Of a stretch of 64,000 bases of DNA, positions 51,403 to 63,829 are shown in pieces (the stretch's first letter is position 1; every line of letters begins with the position of its first letter). The DNA is from F1-60-MAGs149 sp037133755 (GTDB lineage: Bacteria > Actinomycetota > Thermoleophilia > Gaiellales > F1-60-MAGs149), in contig JBAXNN010000005.1 in the NCBI GenBank assembly GCA_037133755.1, positions 71,565-135,564 on the forward strand. Reading direction: 5' to 3'. The translations under genes were made by a program, and so were the position numbers. The notes below the pieces were generated by a model that was given only the letters and a program-made list of their open reading frames with translations, ran no database searches and was not told the origin of the DNA.

Positions 51403-52341
51403 TCAGGGACTCACAAACTGCAGCGAGAACGAGGTCCGCTCCCCCAGCCCGAGCACCTGCAGGTCGGTGCCTGAATTCTGCCGCGCAACCATCGATACGG
51501 CCTCATTGGCCCCGAGCCGGAGAATCGCAGTCACCGTCAGCTCTCCCGACTGCCCGCCCTCCGTGACGGCGCTCTGCTGCTCGCCGTTGTACGGATCGTT
51601 CGGCGCACCGGCTGGCGCGATCCAGAGACTCCGCGTCCCTGATCCATTGCTCTGAAACACCACGCTGGCGGTGGCGATGTAGATGCCCGCAACGGGGGCC
51701 ACGAAGCTGGCCGGACGACTCGTCGCCCAGACGTCGTTGCGGTTGAAGTCCACGTCGGTCAGCGGAATGGTCGTGAGCACCCCGCTCGCCAAGGTGATCG
51801 GCGCCGAGCGGTAGGCACGCGCACCCGGCGTCGCGGCGAGCTCGTTCACGCCCACCGCGCCCGACCGAATCTCGCTCGACCCCACGCCTCCCTCCTGAAT
51901 CTGTGCGGCGCCAATGCTGTTGGCGGCGATCTTGCTCGCGCCAATCGAGCCGTCCGCGATATCACTGGCCCGTACGGCACCCGCCGCCAATTCATCCGAG
52001 CCGACCGCGCCGGCGGCGATCTCGCTCTTGCCCACCGCGCCCGTCGCAATCTGCCCCGCCTTGACGCTGCCACTGGCGAGGCCCGGGCTCGGATACGTGC
52101 CGGTCAGCGCACCGTGTGCCTTGATGCCTTTGAGGTCCGCCCGGGCGACCTGCCCCTTCGCGAAGACGCCGTACTTGAGGGACCCCGCCCGCACCTTGGC
52201 ATTCGTGACGGCCCCGTTGGCCAGCTGCGACGTGCCAATCAACGCACTCGCGGCGGAGCCGAGCGTAGGCAGCGCCGCACCGACGGCGAGCGCGATCACG
52301 GTCAACGCGGCAAGGCCACGACGGGCCAATAGGGTCTGCAT
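51403..52341 (-). CDS. Secreted decapeptide-repeat (beta-solenoid) protein with C1q/TNF-like C-terminal domain
   Basis: The start is the ATG after a GGAGGA ribosome-binding site, giving a 312-residue protein with a signal peptide (1-33). Residues 91-170 are eight exact ten-residue repeats of the type GAVGxSEIAA/GSIGASKIAA. They follow GTYPSPGLA, a linker often seen before repeats of this kind in phage-tail and adhesin-like proteins. The C-terminal 135 residues (from YRSAPITLASG, with VAPVAGIYIATASVVFQSNG) look like a jelly-roll C1q/TNF-type trimerisation domain. Likely a trimeric extracellular fibre; the target is unknown. Confidence 0.7.
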   Translation of the reverse strand: MQTLLARRGLAALTVIALAVGAALPTLGSAASALIGTSQLANGAVTNAKVRAGSLKYGVFAKGQVARADLKGIKAHGALTGTYPSPGLASGSVKAGQIATGAVGKSEIAAGAVGSDELAAGAVRASDIADGSIGASKIAANSIGAAQIQEGGVGSSEIRSGAVGVNELAATPGARAYRSAPITLASGVLTTIPLTDVDFNRNDVWATSRPASFVAPVAGIYIATASVVFQSNGSGTRSLWIAPAGAPNDPYNGEQQSAVTEGGQSGELTVTAILRLGANEAVSMVARQNSGTDLQVLGLGERTSFSLQFVSP

Positions 52342-52419
52342 GGGGTCCTCCTCCCAGACGAAAGCGATGATTGTGACGGGAGTCAACGGGTAGAGCAAGC
52401 CCCCGGTGTCGCGCGGTGC

Positions 52420-52425
52420 GATAGT
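52420..52425 (+). promoter_or_regulatory. Candidate -10 element (GATAGT) of the selenoprotein-like gene
   Basis: GATAGT ends 6 bp before the ATG at 52432, matching the leaderless geometry of other genes in the window. It supports initiation upstream of the in-frame TGA. Confidence 0.45.
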
Positions 52426-52431
52426 CCACGT

Positions 52432-52950
52432 ATGGACTTCCCCGACCTCACCCTCCCCCGTGCCGGCGGCGGCACCGTCTCGCGCGCCGATCTCGCCGGG
52501 CGGCCGTGGATCGTCTATCTGTCACGCCACCCCGGTTGACCGGTGTGCCAACGCCACCTCCGCCGTGTTGTGGAGGCCAAGACCGCGATTCGTGCCGCCG
52601 GAGCCGACCTGCTCGTCGTGCTGCCGACATCGGCCGGCCGAGCAGATGGCTGGCGCCAGTCGAACAACGCCTGGGACGTGACCGTGATCGGCGATGAGGA
52701 CTGCGCACTGTACGGCGCCCTCGGCGTCGGCCGCGGCACGCCGCGCAATCTGCTGCTCGACCCGCGCTCGTGGCGCGAGGCCACCGGCGAGCTGTTGCAC
52801 GGCCGCTTCGCGATGAAACACCGTGGCGACGATGGCTTCCAGCTGGGTGCCGACGTGGTGCTCGACGCTGAAGGGCACGTGGTGTTCATCCACCGGCCCG
52901 CCACTGCCGCCGACCGTGTGCCGGTTGAGGAGTTGCTGGTGCGCGTTTGA
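52432..52950 (+). CDS. Candidate selenoprotein: peroxiredoxin-like (AhpC-TSA_2/PRXL2-type) with UxxC motif
   Basis: Reading from the ATG at 52432, codon 36 is TGA (52537-52539). Everything before and after it is in one frame and forms one thioredoxin-fold protein of 172 residues. Around the TGA the sequence is SRHPG-U-PVCQRHLR; PRXL2/AAED1-type proteins have RHxGCPxC at this place. The TGA therefore replaces exactly the first redox Cys, leaving Cys39. Downstream segments (GADLLVVLPTSAG, TPRNLLLDPRSWRE, FQLGADVVLDAEGHVVFIHR) are typical of the family and uninterrupted. A SECIS-like hairpin follows the TGA. Alternatives: sequencing error, or a gene broken by a nonsense mutation with restart at 52543. 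Confidence 0.75.
52557..52576 (+). promoter_or_regulatory. Bacterial SECIS-like hairpin downstream of the in-frame UGA
   Basis: A 7-bp stem, CCUCCGC (52557-52563) with GUGGAGG (52570-52576, one G-U pair), closes a 6-nt loop CGUGUU. The loop has G in its second position and begins 24 nt after the UGA. Bacterial SECIS elements are expected to have a small loop with G in the first two positions 16-37 nt past the UGA, so all three criteria are met. It lies within the coding sequence, as bacterial elements do. Confidence 0.65.
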
Positions 52951-53138
52951 CGACGCGAAGGCCTCGAGGTGGCTCAGTCTGAAAAGACTGATTCACCTCG
53001 AGGCCATCGCGTCGCCTCATTGCAACGCGCTGGAATCCCGACGCCACTACTGGCGCAGTTGATCCACGCAGGCGACGGGATCACCTCGAGGTGAATCGGT
53101 CGTTGCCGACCGAGCCACCTCGAGGTGATCCCGTCGTC
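52949..53138. repeat. Long palindromic repeat element (CCTCGAGG family), copy 2
   Basis: Same 190-bp architecture as copy 1, with ends GACGACG and CGTCGTC and four CCTCGAGG sites. Its first bases overlap the TGA stop of the selenoprotein candidate. The centre differs from copy 1 but keeps pairing (CAAC...GCGC with GCGC...GTTG). It sits in the convergent gap before rpoC, 47 bp from the rpoC terminator. Confidence 0.88.
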
Positions 53139-53185
53139 AACCGACAACAGAGCAGCCCACCGGCAACTCCGACCCACCAAACGAA

Positions 53186-53229
53186 AAGGGCCCCGTGGTC
53201 CCGGCTGACGCCGGGACCACGGGGCCCTT
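53186..53229 (-). terminator. Strong intrinsic terminator after rpoC
   Basis: A perfect 20-bp stem (53186-53205 with 53210-53229) has a 4-nt loop. On the minus strand it is followed by TTTTCGTTT. It begins 12 bp after the rpoC stop. The opposite strand lacks a comparable T-run (CGCAC), so it serves mainly the rpoBC transcript. Confidence 0.9.
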
Positions 53230-53241
53230 CGCACTGACGAC

Positions 53242-58188
<4,947 letters not shown>

Positions 58189-58235
58189 GTCTTTATCTCC
58201 TTATCGAGTGGGATACCGTTGGTCGCCGGGGCGCC

Positions 58236-61200
58236 CTACAGCTCCCCCTCCTCGTCAGCGGGCTCACCGGCGCCGAGCGCCAGTGCGTCCTCATCATCAG
58301 CATCGCCGGCCTCGGCGGCGAGATCGACCTCCGAGTCGAGCGTGGCGTCTGCCGCGGTCTCGTCGGTGTCGTTCTCCATCACGTCAGCCTCGTCGACATC
58401 GGCGTCACCCTCTCCACGAACGCGGTCCGCAGAGAGGTCAACACCGAGCTCCTCGGCAGCACGGATCAGCTCGTCGTCCTCCTCGGAGACGAGCACGTCG
58501 CGGCCGTCGTCGCGCATCGGGCGCACGTCGAGGGCGAGCGACTGCATCTCCTTGAGGAGAACCTTGAAGCTCTCCGGCACGCTCGGCTCGGGGATGTTCT
58601 CGCCCTTGACGATGGCCTCGTACGCCTTGACGCGGCCAACCGTGTCGTCGGACTTGATCGTGAGCATCTCCTGGAGGGTGTGCGCGGCGCCGTACGCCTC
58701 GAGCGCCCAGACCTCCATCTCGCCAAAGCGCTGGCCGCCGAACTGCGCCTTGCCACCCAGCGGCTGCTGGGTGACGAGCGAGTACGGGCCCGTGCTGCGT
58801 GCGTGAATCTTGTCGTCCACAAGGTGCAACAGCTTCAGGATGTACATGTAACCGACGGTGATCCGCTGGTCGTACGGCTCGCCTGTCTTGCCGTCGAATA
58901 GCTGGACCTTGCCCGACACGCGGCGACCCTTCTCGTCGCTGTGCTGGAGCTTGACCGGCGAATCCTTGTGCTTCTCGATCCAGTTGTACAGCTCGTCATC
59001 GACCTCTTCGACCGTCGCGCCGTCGAAGACCGGCGTCGCGACCCACTCAGGGGGGCTGACGTCGTCGTCGGTGCGGTACTTGGCCGCGAAACCGAGGTGC
59101 GTCTCGAGAATCTGCCCGATGTTCATGCGGCTCGGCACGCCCAGCGGGTTGAGGATCATGTCGATCGGCGTGCCGTCCTCGAGGAACGGCATGTCCTCGT
59201 CGGGCACGATCTTCGAGATGACGCCCTTGTTGCCGTGGCGTCCGGCGAGCTTGTCGCCCTCGGAGATCTTGCGCTTCTTGGCCACGTAGACGCGGACCAG
59301 CTGATTCACGCCGGCGTTGAGCTCGTCGCCGTTCTCGCGGTCGAACGTCTTGACGTCGATAACCTTGCCGCCGTCACCGTGCGGAACCTTCAGCGAGGTG
59401 TCGCGAACCTCGCGCGCCTTCTCCTTGAAGATCGCCCGGATCAGCTTCTCCTCGGCCGTCAGCTCGGTCTCGCCCTTGGGGGTGACCTTGCCGACGAGCA
59501 GGTCGCCGGAGCGGACCTCAGCGCCGATGCGGATAACGCCCATCTCGTCGAGGTCGCGCAGCGACTCCTCCGAGCGGTTCGGGATGTCGCGGGTGAGCTC
59601 CTCATCGCCAAGCTTCGTCGAGCGGGCATCGACCTCGTACTCGTCGATGTGAATCGACGAGAGGATGTCGTCCTTGACGACGCGCTCCGAGAGGATGATC
59701 GAGTCCTCGAAGTTGTAGCCCTCCCACGTCATAAACGCGACGAGCATGTTCTTGCCGAGCGCGAGCTCGCCCATGTCGGACGCGGATCCGTCGGCGAGCA
59801 CCTCGCCCGCGGCGACCTTCTGGCCCTCGAGGACGATCGGCTTCTGATGGATCAGCGTGCCCTGGTTGGAGCGCATGAACTTGACGAGCTCGTACGTGTC
59901 CTCGCCACCGTCATTGGCCTTGACCGTGATCGAGTTGGCGTCGACGTTCGAGATAGTACCGGCGCGGGCATTGACCACGACGTCACCGGTGTCGACGGCT
60001 GCGCGCGCCTCGAGGCCGGTGCCCACGACGGGCGCCTCGGAGACGAGCAGCGGTACGGCCTGGCGCATCATGTTCGAGCCCATCAGGGCGCGGTTGGCGT
60101 CGTCGTGCTCGAGAAACGGGATCAGCGCCGTCGCGACCGAAACGAGCTGCTCGGGCGCAACGTCCATCAGCGTCACCTCGCTGGGGTCGACCTGCGCGAG
60201 CTCGCCGCCGTGCTGGCGGACGACCACGAGGCCACCCTCGCCAAGCAGGTTGCCCTTGGTGTCGATCGGCGTGTCGGACTGCGCGATCAGGTGGTGCTCC
60301 TCCTGGGAGGCGTCGATGTACTGCACTTCCTTCGTGATCGCACCGTTCTTGACCACGCGGTACGGCGACTGCACGAAACCGAACTCGGAGACCGTCGCGT
60401 ACGACGACAGCGAGCCGATCAGACCGATGTTCGGACCCTCAGGGGTCTCGATCGGGCACATGCGGCCGTAGTGGGTCGGGTGCACGTCGCGCACCTCGAT
60501 TGGTGCGCGCTCGCGGGTCAGACCACCGGCACCGAGAGCCGACAGGCGGCGGCGGTGCGTGAGGCCGGACAGCGAGTTCGTCTGGTCCATGAACTGCGAC
60601 AGCTGCGAGGAGCCGAAGAACTCCTTCAGCGCGGCCACGACCGGACGAATGTTGATGATCGTCTGCGGCGTGATCGTGTCGATGTCCTCGGTCGTCATGC
60701 GCTCCTTGACGACACGCTCCATGCGGTAGAGGCCGACGCGGAACGCCTCCTGGACGAGCTCGCCGACGGTGCGCAGGCGACGGTTGCCGAAGTGCTCGTA
60801 CTCGTCGAGCTCGCGGGCGACCTCATCAGTGCGCTGGATCTCGCGGCACGTGTCGGCGTAGTCGCGGATCTCGGGATCGTCGACGCCGAGCATGATCGGC
60901 AGGCGCACGATGCGGCGCACGAGCTCGATCAGGTCCTGGTGCGTGAGCACGCGCACATCGGGATCGACGTTGAGACCGAGGCGCGAGTTCAGCTTGTAGC
61001 GGCCGACGCGCGTCAGGTCGTACCGCTTCGAATCGAAGAAGAGGGTGTCGAACAACTTGCGCGAGTTGTCGATCGTCGGCGGCTCGCCCGGACGCTGCTT
61101 CTTGAAGACCTCGATCAGCGCCTGGTCGTGCGTCTTGGCCGGGTCCTTCTCGAGCGTGAAGTCGATGAAGAGGTTCGGCTCACCCGTCTCGGGATCGCGG

Positions 61201-61871
61201 AAGAGATTGCGGATGCCCTCGTCGGTGTGCGTGTCGATCATCTCGCCCGTGGTCGCGTCGACCTCGGGGAGGGCGCGCAGGAGCGTCGTGACCGGCAGCT
61301 TGCGCTTGCGGTCGATGCGGGCGAAGACCTGGCCCTTCTTGTCAATCTCGAGTTCGAGCCACGAGCCGCGCTGCGGCATCAGGTTCGCGGTGAAGACCTG
61401 CTTCGCCGGATCCTTTGGCTCCATGATGTACGCGCCCGGGGAGCGGACCAGCTGCGTCACGACGACGCGCTCGGTGCCGTTGATGATGAACGTGCCCGCG
61501 TCCGTCATCTGGGGGAAGTTGCCCATGAAGACCCGCTGCTCGCGGATCTCGCCCGTCTCCTTGTTCACGAACGCCACGGTCATGAACAGGCCGGACTCAA
61601 AGCTCTTGTCGGTCTCACGGCACTCGCGCTCCGTGATCGCCGGCGGCTCGAAGACGTGCTCGCCGAACTCGACGGCGAGGGTGCCGGTGTAATCCTCGAT
61701 CGGCGAGATATCGCTGATCACCTCGCGGATGCCGGTCTGCATGAACTGCTTGAACGACGCGCGCTGAATGTCGATCAGGTTCGGGACCTCGAGGATGCGC
61801 GCTGCCGGCGTCTGCTCGAGGTGGGAGAAGTTGCGGCGCTGGCGCTTCGGGCGGGGCTTTGCAGAGGCCAC
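58236..61871 (-). CDS. rpoB: RNA polymerase beta subunit
   Basis: The start is set at the GTG reading MASAKPRPKRQRRNFSHLEQ because an AGGAG box lies 5 bp before it; 1211 residues. Catalytic and sigma-contact regions are intact (RMCPIETPEGPNIGLI, LAGRHGNKGVISKIVPDEDM). The rifampicin cluster reads SSQLSQFMDQTNSLSGLTHR, differing from the common N-N-P-L and H-K by T, S and R. The C-terminus has an acidic tail of about 60 residues (DADVDEADVMENDTDETAAD and onward). Divergent from the small HTH gene. No ribosomal-stalk genes lie upstream. Confidence 0.98.
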   Translation of the reverse strand: MASAKPRPKRQRRNFSHLEQTPAARILEVPNLIDIQRASFKQFMQTGIREVISDISPIEDYTGTLAVEFGEHVFEPPAITERECRETDKSFESGLFMTVAFVNKETGEIREQRVFMGNFPQMTDAGTFIINGTERVVVTQLVRSPGAYIMEPKDPAKQVFTANLMPQRGSWLELEIDKKGQVFARIDRKRKLPVTTLLRALPEVDATTGEMIDTHTDEGIRNLFRDPETGEPNLFIDFTLEKDPAKTHDQALIEVFKKQRPGEPPTIDNSRKLFDTLFFDSKRYDLTRVGRYKLNSRLGLNVDPDVRVLTHQDLIELVRRIVRLPIMLGVDDPEIRDYADTCREIQRTDEVARELDEYEHFGNRRLRTVGELVQEAFRVGLYRMERVVKERMTTEDIDTITPQTIINIRPVVAALKEFFGSSQLSQFMDQTNSLSGLTHRRRLSALGAGGLTRERAPIEVRDVHPTHYGRMCPIETPEGPNIGLIGSLSSYATVSEFGFVQSPYRVVKNGAITKEVQYIDASQEEHHLIAQSDTPIDTKGNLLGEGGLVVVRQHGGELAQVDPSEVTLMDVAPEQLVSVATALIPFLEHDDANRALMGSNMMRQAVPLLVSEAPVVGTGLEARAAVDTGDVVVNARAGTISNVDANSITVKANDGGEDTYELVKFMRSNQGTLIHQKPIVLEGQKVAAGEVLADGSASDMGELALGKNMLVAFMTWEGYNFEDSIILSERVVKDDILSSIHIDEYEVDARSTKLGDEELTRDIPNRSEESLRDLDEMGVIRIGAEVRSGDLLVGKVTPKGETELTAEEKLIRAIFKEKAREVRDTSLKVPHGDGGKVIDVKTFDRENGDELNAGVNQLVRVYVAKKRKISEGDKLAGRHGNKGVISKIVPDEDMPFLEDGTPIDMILNPLGVPSRMNIGQILETHLGFAAKYRTDDDVSPPEWVATPVFDGATVEEVDDELYNWIEKHKDSPVKLQHSDEKGRRVSGKVQLFDGKTGEPYDQRITVGYMYILKLLHLVDDKIHARSTGPYSLVTQQPLGGKAQFGGQRFGEMEVWALEAYGAAHTLQEMLTIKSDDTVGRVKAYEAIVKGENIPEPSVPESFKVLLKEMQSLALDVRPMRDDGRDVLVSEEDDELIRAAEELGVDLSADRVRGEGDADVDEADVMENDTDETAADATLDSEVDLAAEAGDADDEDALALGAGEPADEEGEL

Positions 61872-62043
61872 TGGCACTCCTATGGAAGAGAGATGGGCGT
61901 AGGCGCACGACGACAGGGGCAGAGTCGTCAGCGCGAAGGCGCACGGTACCACAAATCCGCAGAGCCGCGCTGCACCCCTACCGGGGCGGGGCCTTCGGAC
62001 GGAGGGAACGTACCGCCGTCTGCGGGTTGCGTCCACCGCAATG

Positions 62044-62071
62044 TCGACATCCGTCCAGAAAGGTGTAGCAT
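62044..62071 (+). promoter_or_regulatory. Promoter of the small HTH gene (leaderless)
   Basis: TCGACA (62044-62049) and TAGCAT (62066-62071) are 16 bp apart, and the GTG start follows 6 bp after the second box, so the transcript would begin at the start codon. The remaining part of the 206-bp gap to rpoB must hold the rpoB promoter; no clear -35/-10 pair could be chosen for it. Confidence 0.5.
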
Positions 62072-62077
62072 CTGCGA

Positions 62078-62335
62078 GTGCTCACGGTTCCCCAAGCAGC
62101 CGCCCGTTCGGGGCGCGGCGCGGAGACGATCCGCCGTTGGATTCGCGCTGGGCGCCTCCAGGCGCACCGGGCCGATGGGCGTCTGCTCGTGCACGCCGAG
62201 GATCTCGACGCCTTGCTCGCCCGCCCCTCCCACGATCTGCCTGCTGGCTGGGGTCGCACGACGTGGGGTACGCGGCAGCCCGACTGGGTCGCCGAGTTGC
62301 GGCGGGCGCGGGGTGGAAGGCGGCTGGCGCAGTGA
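62078..62335 (+). CDS. Small MerR/excisionase-type HTH protein, possible antitoxin
   Basis: The 85-residue protein begins MLTVPQAAARSGRGAETIRR and continues WIRAGRLQAHRADGRLLVHA, the DNA-binding fold of excisionase/MerR-N (helix_turn_helix type 17) proteins. The remainder is a short basic tail. Such proteins often precede PIN-domain toxins as antitoxins in actinobacteria, and a PIN gene lies 217 bp downstream on the same strand. The pairing is inferred from arrangement and type only. Confidence 0.7.
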   Translation: MLTVPQAAARSGRGAETIRRWIRAGRLQAHRADGRLLVHAEDLDALLARPSHDLPAGWGRTTWGTRQPDWVAELRRARGGRRLAQ

Positions 62336-62400
62336 CGCGCGGCGGTGCAGATTCGTCGCGCGCGCCAGGCGCCTGCCGCCGCGGGCGCGGCGTGGACTCC

Positions 62401-62514
62401 GGATGCTCCAAAGGGGTCAGACCCTTCTGGAGCACGACGGCAGCAATCGCCCCGGGAGCTCGCAATCGCCCACGCCGTCGTACTCCAGAAGGGTCTGACC
62501 CCTTTGGAGCATCC
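62401..62514. repeat. Hairpin repeat element, GGGTCAGACCC family, copy B
   Basis: Arms 62401-62441 and 62474-62514 are inverted copies with one difference (C/T, which still allows a G-U pair) around a 32-bp centre. Compared with copy A, substitutions occur in both arms together (GATGTTCC/GGAACATC versus GATGCTCC/GGAGCATC, and CTTTTGG/CCAAAAG versus CTTCTGG/CCAGAAG), so pairing is conserved. The centre length is the same but its sequence is unrelated. It lies between the HTH and PIN genes. The 65 bp before it (62336-62400) contain only short GC palindromes. Confidence 0.85.
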
Positions 62515-62552
62515 ACACATGAGCATCAGCCCCAGGCAGGAGCCGCGGCCTG

Positions 62553-62939
62553 ATGCTCGTCGTCGATCCCACCGTCGTCTTGCCGATGCTGGCCGCCCGG
62601 CCCGCCTGGACGAGCGCCGGCTCCGATGACCTCGTCGCCCCTCCCCTGCTCTGGTCCGAGTGCCGTTCGTTGCTGCACGACCTGGCACGCCGTGGCGTGA
62701 TTCCGGCCGGTGAGGCGCGCCGTATGCGCCGCGCTCTCGACCGTGCGCCCATCACCGAACTCGGGCACCCGCAGCTGAGCGAGGAGACATGGCGCATGGC
62801 GGACCTGATGAACCACGCGCGCACCGAGGCCGCCGAGTACGTCGCCCTCGCCCGCCTCGTCGGCGCGCCGCTGGCCACGCTCGACCGCGACCTGGCCGAG
62901 CGCGCCGCAGCCGCCTGCCGGGTCGAGGTGCCGAGCTGA
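62553..62939 (+). CDS. PIN-domain protein, VapC-like ribonuclease candidate
   Basis: The 128-residue protein has the PIN acidic residues D5 (MLVVDPTVVL), E36 (LLWSECRSLL) and D111/D113 (PLATLDRDLA). The middle position usually held by Asp in the yDAxYvALA motif reads TEAAEYVALA, with Glu95 nearby. PIN proteins of this size are generally metal-dependent RNases acting as toxins with a small antitoxin. The HTH gene upstream is the candidate partner, although a hairpin repeat separates them. Confidence 0.78.
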   Translation: MLVVDPTVVLPMLAARPAWTSAGSDDLVAPPLLWSECRSLLHDLARRGVIPAGEARRMRRALDRAPITELGHPQLSEETWRMADLMNHARTEAAEYVALARLVGAPLATLDRDLAERAAAACRVEVPS

Positions 62940-63000
62940 CGCCGCGCATTTGCCGCAGGAGGTTTGTGGCGGCGCACTGATCCGCGGGCCCAAGCACGGC

Positions 63001-63006
63001 TACAGT
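63001..63006 (+). promoter_or_regulatory. Candidate -10 element (TACAGT) of the slipin gene
   Basis: TACAGT ends 7 bp before the ATG at 63014, another leaderless arrangement. No good -35 box is visible at 16-18 bp spacing (TGATCC is the hexamer there). Confidence 0.45.
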
Positions 63007-63013
63007 CGTAGAT

Positions 63014-63829
63014 ATGAATCCTGCCGTGCTCGTCGTCCTCCTCGTCATCATCCTGCTGCTGCTGCTCGCTGCGGGGTCGGTCCGCGTAGTGACCGAATAC
63101 GAGCGCGGCGTGCGTTTTCGGCTCGGCAAGGTGCGCGAGACCCCGTTCCCACCTGGCCTGATGCTCAAGTTCCCCATTATCGATCGACTTGTGAAGGTCT
63201 CGCTGCGTATCGTCACGCTGCCGATCCAGAGCCAGGGGATCATCACGCGCGACAACGTCTCGGTCGACATCTCCGCCGTCGCCTACTACCGCGTCGTCGA
63301 CCCGATCAAGTCGGTCGTGGCGATCGAAGACGTCGAGTCGGCGATCGGCCAGATCGCGCAGACGACGCTACGCAACGTCGTCGGCCAGCACACGCTCGAC
63401 GATACGCTGACGGAGACCAACAAGATCAACGCCGACATCGCGGTCATCCTCGATGGCATCACCGAGGTCTGGGGCGTGGAGGTGACGCTCGTCGAGCTGA
63501 AGGACATCCAGCTGCCCGAGACGATGAAGCGTGCCATGGCCCGCGAAGCCGAAGCCGAACGGGAGAAGCGCGCCAAGATTATCGCCGCCGAAGGCGAGGC
63601 GCTGGCCGCCGGCGAGTTGGCCCGGGCCGCCGACGTCATGGCCCAGCACCCCATGGCATTGCAGCTCCGCAACCTGCAGACGCTCGTCGAGATCTCCGTC
63701 GACAAGAACTCCACAGTGATTTTCCCCGCGCCTCTGATGACGACAATCGAGGAGATCGGCAGCTTCCTGACGCGCGAGACGAAAGCCGCCGCCGGCCTCA
63801 CCGACATCATCGATGCGCTGAAGCGGTGA
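63014..63829 (+). CDS. Slipin (SPFH/band-7 membrane scaffold protein)
   Basis: The 271-residue protein has one N-terminal membrane helix (5-22) and then an SPFH domain: VVTEYERGVRFRLGKV, PIQSQGIITRDNVSVDISAV, TLRNVVGQHTLDDTL. A charged helical segment follows (AMAREAEAEREKRAKIIAAE). Stomatin/slipin-type proteins form oligomeric scaffolds in membrane microdomains, commonly beside an NfeD-type membrane protease gene. None is visible before the window ends. Its stop is followed within 10 bp by a palindromic repeat element. Confidence 0.93.
   Translation: MNPAVLVVLLVIILLLLLAAGSVRVVTEYERGVRFRLGKVRETPFPPGLMLKFPIIDRLVKVSLRIVTLPIQSQGIITRDNVSVDISAVAYYRVVDPIKSVVAIEDVESAIGQIAQTTLRNVVGQHTLDDTLTETNKINADIAVILDGITEVWGVEVTLVELKDIQLPETMKRAMAREAEAEREKRAKIIAAEGEALAAGELARAADVMAQHPMALQLRNLQTLVEISVDKNSTVIFPAPLMTTIEEIGSFLTRETKAAAGLTDIIDALKR

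Noticed and set aside
52543..52950. Shorter peroxiredoxin-like gene starting after the TGA
   Set aside because: It would lose the first strand and the first redox position of the fold. The upstream frame encodes exactly the missing N-terminus, so the TGA-containing reading is preferred, though a nonsense mutation cannot be excluded.
53186..53229. Third hairpin-repeat family
   Set aside because: Perfect stem plus T-rich run right after rpoC is an ordinary intrinsic terminator and has no second copy in the window.
58941..62498. 1185-codon plus-strand open frame opposite rpoB
   Set aside because: Antisense shadow of rpoB; composition is artificial and it runs through the rpoB promoter and the HTH gene.
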